Shown here: piece after piece, positions 8,792 to 23,700 of the stretch
How positions within the stretch are numbered: position 1 is the first letter of the stretch
How the letters are laid out: each line of letters opens with the position of its first letter
Source: Aptenodytes patagonicus
Lineage: Eukaryota; Chordata; Aves; Sphenisciformes; Spheniscidae
NCBI RefSeq assembly: GCF_965638725.1
Contig: NC_134962.1
Coordinates: 7,137,501-7,201,500, forward strand
Reading direction: 5' to 3'
Length of the DNA: 64,000 nt
Translations under genes and position numbers: made by a program
Notes under the pieces: generated by a model
Databases searched by the model: none
Told to the model about the DNA's origin: nothing
Seen by the model: the letters and a program-made list of their open reading frames with translations, nothing else

Positions 8792-11700
8792 CTGGAAAAA
8801 GGTTAAAAAAAAAAAAAGATAGACTCAGCTTGATGGAACACTGATTGTTTCTTTATTTGTTCTACCCTATATTCTTCACACATTTCTTCACTTACAGGGA
8901 GTTTTATTAGTTAATAGTCTCCAAATTGCCCCAGCCCAGGAGTCTTTTACAATCATTTCTCTTTCCATAAAGTACTGGACTGCAATGTGGTATTTTCTCC
9001 TGATAGCCCTTTCCCCAAACACATTTCACTGAACACAATTTTAATAATGGATAGCACACAGAGTGCTGTAGCTAAACATCAATCCTTTACACAGCCTGGA
9101 CTTCAAGCTTTCAGATAGTACAAAACATTCAGACTTGATCTTTAATGGTGCTGACTTCATGAGGGATATGAATGATTAAAACTCTACAATAACAAGAGTC
9201 TCGATCCTTATACCGGTGCATGACAAGGTATTTTGAAATTCTAACTCTCACAGCCTTATCCCCAATGATACACAAAGGCAAGCAAATAAATGGTATGACT
9301 TTAAACTAGAGTAGTTTGTTACATTTGAGGAAAATAAATGTTTTGCACGGATTTTCAGCAGTAATTCTAAGAACTAGTTCTGGGCAAATGAACTATGAGA
9401 AAACAAATAGATCTCTATGTATAGATATGCGCATCCAAACGCAAATTATTTTGAATTTTAGCAAGCACAGAAATTGGGGACTAGAAGTGCTTATAAGTAA
9501 AAGTTTTCAAAAATCAGAAATACCTTTGGTTTTGAATCTGTACTCTTCTTCGCTACTTCTTTACCTGAAATGATTTTCTGTGCCTGTTACAAATCAAAAT
9601 GAAAGCAAAGTTGAAATGGTTTACATAGAATATTTAAATATAGATGTGTTTTTCTCTTACTTCAGGGGGAAACAACTACTTGCTATGCAGCCTTCACGTT
9701 ACGGACAACAGTGGTACATTTATTAGAAGCAACTGTAGGTTTCTTCCTACTAAAAATTTAGCGTCTGATCCTGCAAGATCTAAGACTGAAACCAACATCA
9801 ACAAAACATAACATTTCCTAAATTCTAAGGACAAGCCAGCATTTCTTTGTGAAACCAAGAGAGTTATATTCTTAGTAGACATTTCAGTACTTCTACGGAG
9901 AATGATTCTAACAAACATCCAAAATTATTCTAACAAATAAATTTGATAATTCACAGTAAGAGTTTAATTTGTTAAATTAGAAAATTTTCTATGAAATCAT
10001 GCTTTCCAATACACCTCAGGTTAGAAAGTTAACAGTTCTTGTATAGTCATGTCAGAGTCAAACAAACAAAATGTACTGGCAAGAAGAGAACTACTAGCCA
10101 GAAGAGAAGAAACAAATTGCTAACCCCCAGCTAAAAGCTGTCTCTCAAATGAATTTAAGTGGGCAAGCTAAAAACCTTTTCTCAGTGCTGGCTGGCTGGC
10201 TGCCTGGGTAAATTCTCAAGTGCCAGTTCTCTTTATTACTTGAAATTACTGATCATTCTACATATGCCATCTAGGACTCTAACAAAATCCTGAATTCACA
10301 TAAAGTCTGGAAAATAGGAAGTCGCGCAAACTGAATTTGGCACTAGTGCAAAGACAAAATAGCGCTAATAGCTTAATGTCTGCAAACGATCAGGAATATA
10401 GATGGCAAAATCCAGTTACACTAACCTGTAACTGAACATAATCACAGTCCTCGGCGGCATTTTCTTTTGGTTTCTCGGAAGAGACCTGACTTTGGTTGGG
10501 TTTATCAGGAGCATTTCTTTGAAGTGAATCTATTTCTATCCTTCTCGGCACTGTGATTTGTTTTGCCATTTTGTATTCTGGGTTCACTTTTGATTGCTTC
10601 ATTTCTTGTTCCTTCTCGTTCTTTCTGAAGAGAAGCTTTCCATTAGCAATGATGATGGATACAAACCTCTTGATGTCATCTGGAATTGTGCGGGCTACCA
10701 TAACAAAGCGATCAAGATCATCTGGGTTGTTCTGAGGTTTCCTGAGGACCAAAGCCTCTAGTGACCAGCTGCAGTTGTTTAGAGCTTCTCTTGTTTCTGT
10801 TAAGATTTTGAATGAGTTCATAAGAATTTCTAGCTGTTTTTTAATTCTGGTCTGAAGGTTGTTGTCAGTGAGGTAAGAGGCATTTACCTTTACGACTTGA
10901 GCAAAGGCCAAGAATTCTCCCAGTGATACTTTTATGTGATCGACTGCTCTATGGATTTCTTCAATGCTTTTCTCTAGGTGCTCTTGTAATCTCCATTTAC
11001 TGCTCACAAAGATCATTAAACTTGCAACCGAGCTGGATACACTGTGCTGCAATCTAGTCAGTGTCTCTATGGCTACCTCAAGGTCCAGTTTAACTTCTTT
11101 GGCAGGCTCTTCTGATGATGACATAGAAAAAGACTCAGCAGAAGAGTTTGAGGATGTAGAGAGTGTGCTGCTTCTGCTGTCCACACTAGAAAGAGATAAT
11201 CTGTCTTGTTCTAATTTGGCATCTCTTGAGAGCTGTGGAGGAGCACTGTATGCTTGGTCTCCAGAACTATCGCTGTTTTTTTCCATCTCTTTCTTGGACT
11301 GCAAAGCGGTGGGCAAACCTTTTGGAATATCATAAACATTCTCTTCAGAGATCTGATTCTCAGCCTTTGGAGCCAGGAAACTTGGGGGTACATCACAGCT
11401 ACCATTTTGTGGCAAAAGGAGCACGTCCCGCGAGGATGGAACATCATAGAGATGGATATCTGGAAACGTTAGTTTCCGTTGTGTTGGTGGAATATCATAT
11501 AATTGTGGATTTACAACTTTGCTTTCAGTATTTGTTGTCAGTGCCTTGTACCTGGCTGGTGGTATATTGTACAGCACCTGGTTCTCCAAGGAATGGCCAG
11601 GTGGGTTTTGGTTTAATCCTGTTTTTTCAGGTGATACCGGAATATCATAAATCCATTCTGACTTTCGAGGATTTGGCAAGGTATTGTAATGGCCCCAGAA

Positions 11701-14700
11701 CTTTTTCTGAGATTCATTTTCTGAAACATCAGTCTCTCTTTTGGGAGGGACATCATATAACTGCAACAGAGCACACAGGATTTATAAGCAGTGTTTTATA
11801 CAAGAAATAAGAAACAAAACTCAGTTCTCAGGGCATGCAAATGCATGCAACTCCAGTAACGTCAATGGAACTGCACCACAAAAAGGCTAGCCCATAATTT
11901 TTATTTTCTTTCTAAAATGCACAAGCGGCATATATGAAGGTTAAAATATTTTGAGCATGGGTGATTAAATCATACAGCAGTGTCCCCAGCCAGTGAAATC
12001 TGTGAGCTCTTCCCCGACTCCTTTGGGGTGCGAAACTTTCACAGTTTTCCGAAATGGCTACAAGAAAAGTGAAATGCCAGTTTATTAGTAGGTAACGTTA
12101 AACACTCAGTTTTACAGAAGGAAGGAGGTAAGATTTTATTAGCCTCTGCATAAGAAAACACTTGTTTTTCCAATATTCCCACCCACATTCATATGCATAC
12201 CCTGACAAAAAAAATAAATCGCCAACAGACACAACTGACCATTCTCAAATAAGTGCAACGAGTTTAAATTTTTACTTGACACAAGTTTGCTCAGACAGAT
12301 ACAGTTCTTGCCCAATGCCTTAGAAGTGTGCGTGCATGTGCACGGCTGAAGTCTGTACGCTGGAAAATGCGAATGCAAGACCGCTTCCTGTGTAAGAAAG
12401 TCCGGACTAATACCAACAGGCACTTCAGGACAGATTGTACCTGGATGCCTTACAGGCACGAAGCACAAGCATGAGGAAGTGTAAGGAGCTATAGGAATAT
12501 GCAGCAACAAGAAACAATCGAAGGTACCACTATGCAATAAAAATTTTGGAAAGAACTGGCCAGGTCAGGCTTCCCCATCTGCAGAAAACGTGCACGAGAA
12601 GGGGAGCCCAGACAAGCGTGTTTCAGACCAAAGCCAGAATTTTCCAGATTGTCCAGGAACAAAGAATTCTAAGAAAATTTGATTTTGCAAGCAATGATAA
12701 ACCGTGTCTCCGAAAGGAAATCTGCTCCCAGGCTGTTGCAGCTGGTCTGTATGATTGCTAACAGCCACGAGGATGTCAGGAATGCCAGCTTCAACGAGCA
12801 ATTGCTCATATGCCAGCGCCCCAGTCCTACTGTCACTGCTGAACAGACTCTGTGCAAGACTGGCTTCTCCAGCCGCGGGGCAGCCGTGAACCTACGGCAC
12901 TTCTCTTTAAATCCACAAAACCAGGAAGCCTCAGATTTCCTGTGCTGGGATGGTCTGCCCCGAGATCCTGCACCTCAGCCCTGGGCACGTGTGCTAAGGA
13001 GCCTGTCAAAATTCTCTTGGATCCTAAAGCCATTCAGAAAACCCAAAATATTTGGCACTCAACTAACAGAGTTTCACTCGAGGCATTTTCTTTGTTGTGA
13101 AATTTCAGGTCAGCCCTTTCTTCTGGACGGTACTTGTCAAACAGTGGGGAAGAGATGGGAAGCCTGCTCCCGCCCCCCCCAAAGCCAGGTGTGCTCCACT
13201 CCCAAAAAAGGTGGCAGCAGAGTGCTGCACGGAATGGGGACAGGTAGTTTCTATCTGCTTAAATATTACAAACAGACATTCAAGAATGTAGGGTATTGAA
13301 TTTGCTTTTCACGCTGTCATAAAAAGAAGTTAAGGCAAGAGATCTTGTTGCCTGCAGTCTAAAAAGCAAACGCAAATGCAGTGGTAGTCCTAGTCCTGGC
13401 AGGTACCCTGACTGTCCCGGAGCCAGGTAGTATTTGTCTCTTTAATATGAAGGACAAAGTACTGCACTGAAGGTGTGCTGGTCTTATCCCCGCGATCACC
13501 TTGGGGGAGGTTCAGCACACATGCCCAGCGTCGTAGTAATGAGAGATTATTCTCTTGTGTCCAACAAGTCTTACTTACGTTACCCACTGGCGAGTCTTTC
13601 CGGTTAACAGCTCCTGCCGTTTCCGGGCCGGAGGGGATGTTGTAAAGCTGCTTCTGCTCTTCTTGGAAACACTCGGTGGATCTGACCAGCACAGAGCCCT
13701 TTCGTGCAGTTGGTGGAGTGGCACCGCTCTGATCAAAGGGGAAGAAAACCAGGTTGGCTTCAATCCTTTGGAAAGCCCACTGAAGACTTCAGTGGAGTCA
13801 AAGGCTTTCGGGTCATATACGGCGTAGCTCCTAGTTTGGACAGCGTGGGCCAAACTCAACCTGCTGGAGAGCTGCTGGAGCCCTGCACGGGAGGGCGGTG
13901 GGCGCTAGGTGGTGCAAGGCAGCCGCCAGCTACACGCCTGGCTTTGGGTCTGAGCAGGGATCACCCCGCTTACGCAGTGGGTGACACAACGTCATCTGTG
14001 GATAACTTGATAATAAATGAATTTGAGCGGGTTCAACCCTGCACTGCCAGAGAGCGTAGGGTGTGTGGGGAGGCTCCGTGGACGTGCTCCAGTCCCACAC
14101 ACACCTTTGTGTGGTAGGTGATGGGATGGGGCCTGGCGTCTGTCCCAGCTGAGTGACCTGCACAGGCTGCAGCGAGACATAGAGGAAATGTGATGACATT
14201 CGCTCTCCCCAGGGAAGCAAGATATCAAGAGCAAGATCATGTAACAGGATACTTCAGTGGTAGATGCAATCGACATACTGCCCTTACCCTGAGTGCGTCA
14301 TGGTTACATGATCTAATCCCTTACATTTTCATGCCCAGGAGGCGGGTGGTGTGGGAGACATTTAGTTTCTTTTTGTACATGCACTAGTGACTCTTCTGTA
14401 ATGATACAGAGACAAAGCACATTTCCTGATGGATAAACCAAGGCAGAGAGGCTGACGCTCTGATACTGAGAATTCATCTGTGCCCTGGAACTCAGTAATA
14501 GTAAAACTGAAAGCATTTATTAGAAATGTACCAAATTTAAGACATATTTCTCTAAATATCTAGCAACTTCAAAAGAAAACTGCTTTAGGTTTTGAACTTC
14601 CCTAAAAATATATGGTTTTCTGCCAAGTTTTACAAAAAGCAATCAGGGAAGCACTAGAATTTACCTTAAAATCTGTTCTGAGGTCCTACAGGATCCCAGC

Positions 14701-17700
14701 TGCATGGGGGGGGACCATGGCAGGACTCACCTGCGTGAGTAAGGACTCCCGACGCTGTGCGGATGGAACATCATACACTTCACTCCTGATGTTTGGGACT
14801 GAAGCCCAGCACGCTCTCGGGAGAGTAAGCAGGTGCTTTTAGGGGGGGGGAAAAAAACCAATAATGAGAAAGCTGCAGTGAGCAGTAAGCTCAGGACATC
14901 TTTGAAAACTCAACTGGTTGAATAGGCCACCGTTAGAGTAATCACTCTTAAGTGATTAAAAACCTTTCAGCTTTTCACTGATGGTGATAGACAGGAACTG
15001 ACCTTAGAAGCAGGCATGGCATTTTTTCCCTGTAATTCTCCTTTGACAGCGTTTCTGCTTTATTTCAGATAAGATAAGATTTGGTACATACAAATCAAAG
15101 ATGATCTGCCTTACTAACCAAGGGAGGGAAAAGATTCGGAGAAAATCCAGCTTCAGTTATCACTTAAATCTTTAGACTACCCAAAAGCAGAACCACTAAA
15201 AAAAGAAAGCGGGGGAATTTCTACTTCTCCAGTCTCACAGAGCCATTAGGTCAAGCCACATTTAGTGGGACGAAGAGCAGCAAAAGGGTACAGGCTGAGA
15301 TGTGTTATTCTGTAGTAATGAAAAACTGACTCATTTGGAAGGAGTAAACATAGTTACCTTGATGTCCTGTCCAGCTCCATAAACAGAAGCCCGATATGGG
15401 AGTTATGTTATTTAGGTCAATTACAGATTAATTCTCCTGTTTGCTTAAAACATCATTTTAAGAGCTATGACCAGATCTGTAGGACAATTAGTTGACACAC
15501 CAAAATATGAATGTTGGGAAAGGACTTTTTTTTAAGATCAACCCCAAAAACATGGAGTTTTGTTCATTTAGCATGGGTTTAGCCTGGCTCTGCACAGCTA
15601 GTTTATAAATGGAGTATTGTAAACTACTGACCCACAGAAACACCGCTGTGTTACAATAAATTATTTAAAATTGGAGGTAGCGTTCTCCATCATGTAAGTG
15701 AGCGTTGTAGTGACTAAATTTAGGGGAAATATGGTAGAGGAACAAGACTCCAGCTTTACAACTGCTTGCTTTGTCTTTGCGAAAGCTCTTAGCTCTCATC
15801 TGAGGAAAGGGAATGATGAGTGAACACAAATCCCCTTAGCGCTCTGTGATACGAGCCATGTTGCTTGCAGAGGCAGAAAAGAGACTTTCCTGAGTAGAAA
15901 GGGTAAAAGGTAAGTGGTACCAAGAAAGCCATCCTTAGCCCAGGTCTGTTTTCAGATGGACAAATCTTACTCAATATATAGCAAAAAGGAAACTCACTGA
16001 ATACCATACCTTACTACCACTTCGAGAACAAATTATTTCAAAGTACTTGCAGTCACCGTAAAGCAAGAAGGTGCCCTGTGTATTAGGCAACAAATAAAGA
16101 AGTGACAAGGCTTTTCTATAGGGTGAAAGCCCACAGGCTTTGAGGGATTTTGTTTTGTTTTATTGCTTTCAATCAGCTCCCTCAAAGACTTACAGTGGCT
16201 TTACCCAGCTGCTCAGAGGACAGCTGAGTATGCCAGGAACTTTGCCAGTTGTCCCATAGGATCTACACGGGGCGGTCCGGAGCACTGCAGTTCGTTCTGC
16301 CCTCGCACAGGCTGTTCACCCCTGAGCCTCGCCATGGCTTGTGACCACCCTGGTACAGTTGGTGTAGCAACAGCTGTGATGTTGTGCAAGAGGCAGCTCA
16401 GGCAAATCTGAACTTCTAAATATTAAAAGCAGGCTTGGACTTTTTTTTTTTCCCCTCCCCTCTGTTAGCGTAAACAAGGCTTAGGTATACAAACTCATGA
16501 AGTGACGGAGACACAGGAATAGCCAAGGAGCTCTTCTGTTGGGCCATTCATTCAGATAAAGAATAATAGACGACATTTTCAGCCTGATTTGCTGGCACAA
16601 CATGGAAAATTTGTATCAATCTCACATTCCATTTGCAAATGCCTTCTTTAGGATTAGGAATGTGGAGAAATCAGATCACAGCAAGTGCAAAAGGGTCTTT
16701 TGTAGCTATTACTCAGTTTGAGCTTGCAGTTATGGTAGCTGTACACAAAGGCTGAATGTGCAGCTGCAGTGCTGAAAATTAGGTTTCAGTCACCAGAGAT
16801 ATACCGAGTTTGTCTGTTTTCCAGCACCCATTTGCCACACAGGAGGAACCAGCACCTCGGTTTCCATAACTTGCCTTTCGGCACAGTGGGATGGAAGCTG
16901 CCTGACCGAGTCCCATAAATCAAATGATCATTAAATCAGCCTAAAAGGCTATACAGTTCCGGGCTGAATTTCTTTCCTTTTCCAATTAACATTTCCAACG
17001 TGATTTTCGTACACGGAATGAAGAGCCACCCAGGGCTGAAAAGCTCATGGGACTGAACAAAAACTTGTACTTGAACTCCTTCCACACCTGCTCTATTTAC
17101 CTTTGATTGTGAAAGATTCTCCATTCATTTTATGCTGAAGAAAGCACAATTTTTTTTTTAAGACACTTGATGTAACATTTAGTCAAAGTACATTTTCCAC
17201 TTACATGTTTCATTTGAACGCCCAACGCAAGGAGCAGGGAGAAAGAAGAGGCCAGGCCAGGCAGCTGTAGTGAAACCCTGGTAAGCTAGGATTGCAATTG
17301 CCCTCCGTAACTGGGGGGACGGGTGGCTGCTCTCATCCCACGCACCCTGGTCACTGTCTCAGCAGCAGCAAGAACAGGCTGGGAGAGAGATTGATTCAGG
17401 CTACACAACCAAACCCTGTATCCTCCAGCATGTCTAAAGTAGGTGCTGCTTCTTTGTGCAAGTGTAGTGACAACCTTGAGTAGCAGAAGAGAGATGCAGC
17501 AGCACTCTGAGCTTGCTGAGGCACTGGAAATAGCAGGATCTAGACCAAAGGCAGCAATCACACAGCAAAGGGTGATTTTTTTTTTTTTTTTTTAATTACA
17601 AATCATCTTCCTGTGCAGCTGGATGCAAAGACCCCACATGTGCCCAGAGGACTCTGGATGGACGCATACTGTAGACCATCAGAGGAGAAAGTTGTGTGTC

Positions 17701-20700
17701 TTGTTATTTTAACTTTGGGGTAGGTTTGTAAATCATTTCTAGATTCTTCCAAACAAATACTGTATTCTGTACTTCCTGCCCTATTTTACAGCTGCTTTAA
17801 ACTGTCAGAAGAAGTGAGGGACTACAGAATATAGAGACTCTCATCTGCTGCCCAGAGCAGCATTTCTCACATAATGCTGTAAACTGTAGTAGAATTGATG
17901 GGAGTTTCCTAAACACCATTTATTAGAATGGCTTTGCTGCAAATTCCACTGAAATGCTCAGGCCAACAGCCTTTATTATTTTCCCACTCCCAATGATAGT
18001 TTTAATAATAACTTCTGTTACTATTATAGCTGCTTATATTCTTACCTGGTTTCTTGAGCTTTGGGTCCTTTCACTGAGCAGCTGTGCAGCCAAGGCTGGT
18101 ACCTGATATATTCTTTGCGCAGGTATGGTAGACACCCTAGCTGGAGATTTAACCCACCCCTCCATCTTCTCATAGGTAGATGACAAGACGGTAGGCTTGG
18201 GGATGGAGGGAACCTGGTAGATGTTTTGTTGGCTCGCTGGCGACTCTGCGGAGTCACTCGGGGTGGAAGGAGGCAGCAGGACAGCCTGAGAGGCGTCGAG
18301 GAGCTGGAGGCGGTTAGCGGGGGCCAGGCCCTGCCTGCCGTGGAGGGAGCATTTCCACCAGCCCTCACTGCCAATGACATTTTGCTCCAGAACTGTCAGG
18401 ATGTCTCCTTTGCGGAAGGCCAGCTCATCGGAGCACTCCGCTTTGTTGTCATACAGCGCCTTCGCCAGGGTATTCTGGAGAGAGAGGAAAAAACATAAGC
18501 GTTGCGCTGTTACATCAGCAAAAATGTTAATTAGTTTCTGGCTTGGTGTTTATCTCCACCTTAATTTCAATTTAATTCAAGTCCACCCATTTTCACATTA
18601 AACAACATTTCTCAGAGCATTGGTTTCAGAGAGTTAAATGTTTGCAGTCTGTGTCTGCTATTTTCAGTGCAGTAAAGAAATAGATAATAATAATACCGCA
18701 ATATGTTTCTTCACCACCTTTTCCCCCTGAGGCTCTTGAAAAGCACCGCTAACATTAATTACTTAGACTTCTTACTTATGAACATCCCTATATGAAAAAT
18801 AGGTAGTTTTTCCCACTGGCATTCTGTGAATTCTTTGTCAGAAACTGCAGAGAAAATGCATCACCCATCCAAAAATAAAACTCATGCCTTCCTGACTACT
18901 ACCCAATTTATCTGAGGAGTTCAACTGTACATGAAAAAGGCTAATTATTTCTTACCTAAAAAAAAAAAGAACAAACCCAACCTTGCTTATTTTCCTTCAA
19001 ACTTTTTCTTTTCTCAGAGCCTTATGAAGACAGACCTCTCAGTAACATCAATGCTAAGGGGGTTAATGAGTGCCCAGCGGTAACACCAGTGGCAGAAATA
19101 CTGCTGAAGGGCAGCAGTGGGCTGCAGTACTTGTGAAGACCCAGACTCCAGCTAGCTGCATCCCTGTCCACCCCAGGCTAGAAAGTTGGATCCTACTGAT
19201 TCAGAGCATCCCAGGCTAACGATTTATGTGACACATTAGCTCAGGGAAAAATCTAACTGTGCACAGAGTGACACCAAACAAATAGCTCTGCTGGCGGGTA
19301 AGTCTTCATGGCAGGTCAGTACGTTTGTGAGCTTATCTTCAGGCAAGCACACCTGAAACAGTGTCTGTAAACAGTGTCTGTGTTTCTCTCCATCACACAG
19401 ACATCGCCTGTATCCAAATACTTCTGTCTCCGGTATATCTTTCAGCATCTTCATAGAGTGCTCTTATTGTAAATTTTTTTTAGACAGGAAACCAAGCAAG
19501 AATAGAGCAAGCAACTTCCCTAAGATCACAGAAGATCTGAGACAGCAAATGTTCGTATTTCCCAGCTTCTTCACCACAGGGCAGCCCTACCTGTCTCAGA
19601 TGAAGCCTATAAATTTCTGGCACCCACGAGCATGTAGGTCACCACATTTTATTTTTAGCATATTTATTTTGCGCATTTGCTTACTCATTACAAGATGACA
19701 GTTAAAAGAATGAAAAGTAGTAGCAGCAGGTAGCTTTATTCACCTGAGGCATTTGTGCAAGGCATAGAGCGCGCTGTGGACGTAGTGTTTTTCAGTACAA
19801 GACAGCATTTGCTTTCAGCTTTAAAATGAGACTGACTGCTTCCTGGTCAGCGGGACACTGGCTGTGTTTCAGCATTAGTTTCTTATCAGAAAGTGCAAGT
19901 AATGTCCAAAGAGATAGTACCCAAATAGGAAACGTGATGCCTTGTATTTTTGTCCAGAGCATTTGCTGTAAAACAACAGCTGGTTTGAAGTTGCAGCAGA
20001 AGAAAACCAATTTGTCAGCTCAGCTGATGGAAGTGGCCTGTTGTTAGCAGCATGCATTTCTTTGTCAGGGCGGCCATGAACAATGGCCTTCTTATGATAC
20101 ATGGGCTTGTCCATCAGCAGCTGCTGGAGATGAACAACAGTCCCATTTACCTTATGTCATAGCCTGGTTAAAATAGTCTTCTTGCCTTGAACGTGGGAGC
20201 CCACTTTCTATTTGGACAATGCCAAATGCTCTGAACCACCTGTGTTGAAGCCAGGCCTTCAGGAATCCCACCACAGAGTGCAGCCCAGGGTGGGTTTGGG
20301 CTTCACACGACGTTGTTGCAGTTGTAAAAAAAGGAAAACAGCCAACTTTTCCTATTATTCATCAGCAACACTTCTAGATCTGGCTTAACATTCGATTCCT
20401 TCTTGCTGGGCACCGTACAGACGCGCTGAAAGACAGACCCTCTTCTTCAGACCTGCAGAGGATGGGCAGAGGGACACTCTCCCCCTTTTGCAAACAGGCG
20501 ACTGAAATGTGAAGAGCCTTATCCAGGCGCACACAGGAAATCGGTGGTGGAGCCAGGAAGCCCGAACTCAGGAACTGAGCCCCTGTCTAGTGCATTAGAC
20601 AACAAGACCGTCCTTCCTAGTTGCACCAACACAAATAAGAGGAAAATTTGGTTCACGCTATGGTTTTAAAAGGCATCTAAATGTTGACATTTCCCCAGCT

Positions 20701-23700
20701 AATTCTTTCCTGTGGAAACAGCATACTAAACACATTATAGGGCCTAATTCTTTAATTAATCAATGTATGAAGCTACGCAAGTCTAATTCCAAATCTCATT
20801 TGTTTTAGAGTAAATATGTTGATTTCCACTAGGTCAGAATTTGGCCTGTACATGTCAGTGAGAATTTCTGCAAATAATTACTGTAGACTACAACCTAAGT
20901 TAGGCGGAGTGGAGGTACTCTTCTCATCAGCGATACTTCAGCAACAATAAAACATGACTGCAGCAAGTATTAGCAGAGATTATTGGAATTGTTTCTCCTT
21001 TTCCTAGACATTGCTAGGTCTGCTTTGCTGCAAAACGAGTGAAGCGAGAGAACAGCCAGGTCAGTGAAAGCAACAGGGAGGTCTAAGCTCCATTCAACAG
21101 CAAAGGTATTCCACAGAAAGGTTGTCAAAACTCAACTGACCAAAACTCAACTGACCAATGTTTCATTTGGCAAGGTCAGATGAATATATTCAGGGGCACC
21201 CACACTGAATGAAAAGTTAAATTTTAAACTTACACCATGAAAGTCACAAACCTTTTCAACAGAGGCGTCTCTTTGCTTGAAGCGCAGCACACGTTGCTTT
21301 GGTTTTGCCAATAAAGCTGTGCAAACATCCAAGGGCGAGTAGCCCACAGCGCGACACCAATTCAAAGCAGAACACAGTGGTTCAAATTTTGAAAGGTGGT
21401 CTCCGATTTGTGGAGCTCAAAATAGGGCATGTGGGCTCGCATCTGTAGGCAGCACGAACACCCAGGAACCTTTGAAATCATCTCAATTGCAAGCCAAGCA
21501 GGGGATTAAAAAAAACACAAAAAAAATATAGGACACCTTGGAAAACCTGACCTAGCTAGAACAACAAATCTGTTTATAGATCATCTCATATCCTATCCGT
21601 AGGGCTGGAACCAAACAATTCAAGACCTTAAATAGAGAAGTGATAGAGACAGGCCACAACCTCCAGACTACAGAACATGAATGAATTGAAAGATTGTCAG
21701 ACCTCTGCAGCTCAGCGGAGCGCTCAAACAGCAGAGGGAAAAAAGAAAAAAGAAAAGAAAAGAAAAGAAAAGAAAAGAAAAGAAAAGAAAAGAAAAGAAA
21801 AGAAAAGAAAAGAAAAGAAAAGAAAAGAAAAGAAAAGAAAAGAAAAGAAAAGAAAAGAAAAGAAAAGAAAAGAAAAGAAAAGAAAAGAAAAGAAAAGAAA
21901 AGAAAAGAAAAAGAAAAGAAAAAGAAAAGAAAAAGAAAAGAAAAAGAAAAGAAAAAGAAAAGAAAAAGAAAAGAAAAGGTTCTTCCACCTAAGGCAGTGC
22001 TAAATTAAATTTCAAGTTTCAGGACACGTGGTCAGTACTATAGAGTTGGAGAGCGAATCTTTTCCATCCACTCTCAGTTTCAGTATGGCATAAGCGCACA
22101 GCAACATCATTCAATTTTTCATGATTTTCTTTCAGGAGTACCAGCCCGTCACTGGCGTAACAGGCCAGCCACCGGCAGAGATACGATTCCAGGTGACAGT
22201 GAAAGGCATTAGTGATCTAACTGGCTTGCAGCCCTTGGTGGCATTTTTCAGTGCATTTTAAAAAGGGTAGAGAAACTTAGGGAGGTATTTTAATGAAGAT
22301 TTCTTATCCTTTTGACTTGGAACTAGTCTCTGAAGGAATTTATAAAAGGTAGAAATGTGTAACACAGAATACATTAGTAGTTTGTGATGAGCAAACTACA
22401 GGAAGGTCCCAGGCAAAACTTTCAAAAAGACAGCGTCTTGTTGCAGTGCAGTATGAGGATGCAAAAAAAAAAAACCAACAAAAACCCACAAAACCAACAA
22501 CAAACCACTAAGACAAAACAAAAACCCCCCACCAGCATCTTCCCTGAACAGACTCTTCTGTGTATTTTCAGTGCCTGCAGCCTGGCAGAAAGTTGCAGCA
22601 ATACATTGAAAAACCAATACAAGCAGCACCATACCACTGAAGTAACTTCATTTTTCTGCTGAATTCTAGTCTCCCTAAAAACACAGGAGGAACATTTTCA
22701 CAAGGTGTAAAAACAACAGGTCAAACAGGTCTGCCTTTATGTGTTGCTCCGTGTTCTCCTTTGCTCTTCTATTTTACAGGACTATTAAGTCCCCTGTATT
22801 TCTTGTTTCCTTTCCAAGCATTCTGGTTGCTCGCCCAGCCTCTCAGGACCTGATCACACCAGGGCTGCTGTGGAGGACACCTGTGAAGCATTTCTTTTAT
22901 GTAGTGTTATCGCCAAAAGAATGTAGGCAATACTGTTCATATAGGCTCCATTAGGTTTTTTGTGGATTCAACAAATATTAGCCCAGGATACTGAAACAGA
23001 TGTTGAAGATCAGCCTAATACTGGTAAAACAAACTGTAACAAACCCGCAGCAATGCCTAGCATCACAGGTGCTGATGTGTTTAGCTGTTTTATAGGATAC
23101 ACTTAAAAGCAAGCACTGAACTAGCTGGCTCCAGTACTGGAAAGTGCTGTAGTTCCGGCAAAGCGCTTGCTATAGGTCAGCTGATTTTCTAGTGGAGTTT
23201 GAGGTGGTACTGAATCCCACGGCGCTAGAAGAAACCTGCTGGAGCCACTGAGCTGGGTCAGTTATGAAAGCTAGATTGGTTATGTCCGTGTTCCGCTGGG
23301 ATTAAACCCCTAGCAATACTCCCACGAGGAGGGTATGGCCATACTGAGTAAACCAAAGCACTGCAAGGTTGGGTGAGGAACCGCTACTCTCCCGTTTGTG
23401 CCCTGTCCCTTACCAGCATCCTGCCCACAGCCAGCTCGGCAGCTCAGTCTCCTACAGGCTCCATCTGCTCGTGTTAAGAAACAGAGTTATTGAGAAGCCA
23501 CTGGATGCCAAAGCTGTTCCCATTTGCTTTCCAAAGAAATCTCAATTGTTTTGAGGCACTTTTAAGAGCACTCATCCCAGCCAATTGATTTGTGATCCCA
23601 GTAACAGTAGGAGCAGTTTTATAGACAAAAGTTACAGGAGGTTTATGGCAGGCGAGCGCTTGATCCAACAGCAGAGATAGCCAAGGTCTGCCAAGTCTGC

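Noticed and set aside
12679-13299. 206-codon plus-strand frame in CASS4 intron 4
   Set aside because: It has no domain, repeat or membrane pattern that I recognise, and no supporting start context or neighbours. A chance open frame is more likely.
13575-13859. Open frame containing a tempting YDPK motif next to CASS4 exon 4
   Set aside because: It runs in a different frame from the YNIP exon, and the YDPK part comes from the palindromic repeat. The phase-0 exon 13728-13579 has proper splice sites.
21668-22008. Long Lys/Arg/Glu and Phe/Leu/Ser open frames
   Set aside because: They are translations of the AAAAG microsatellite in different frames.
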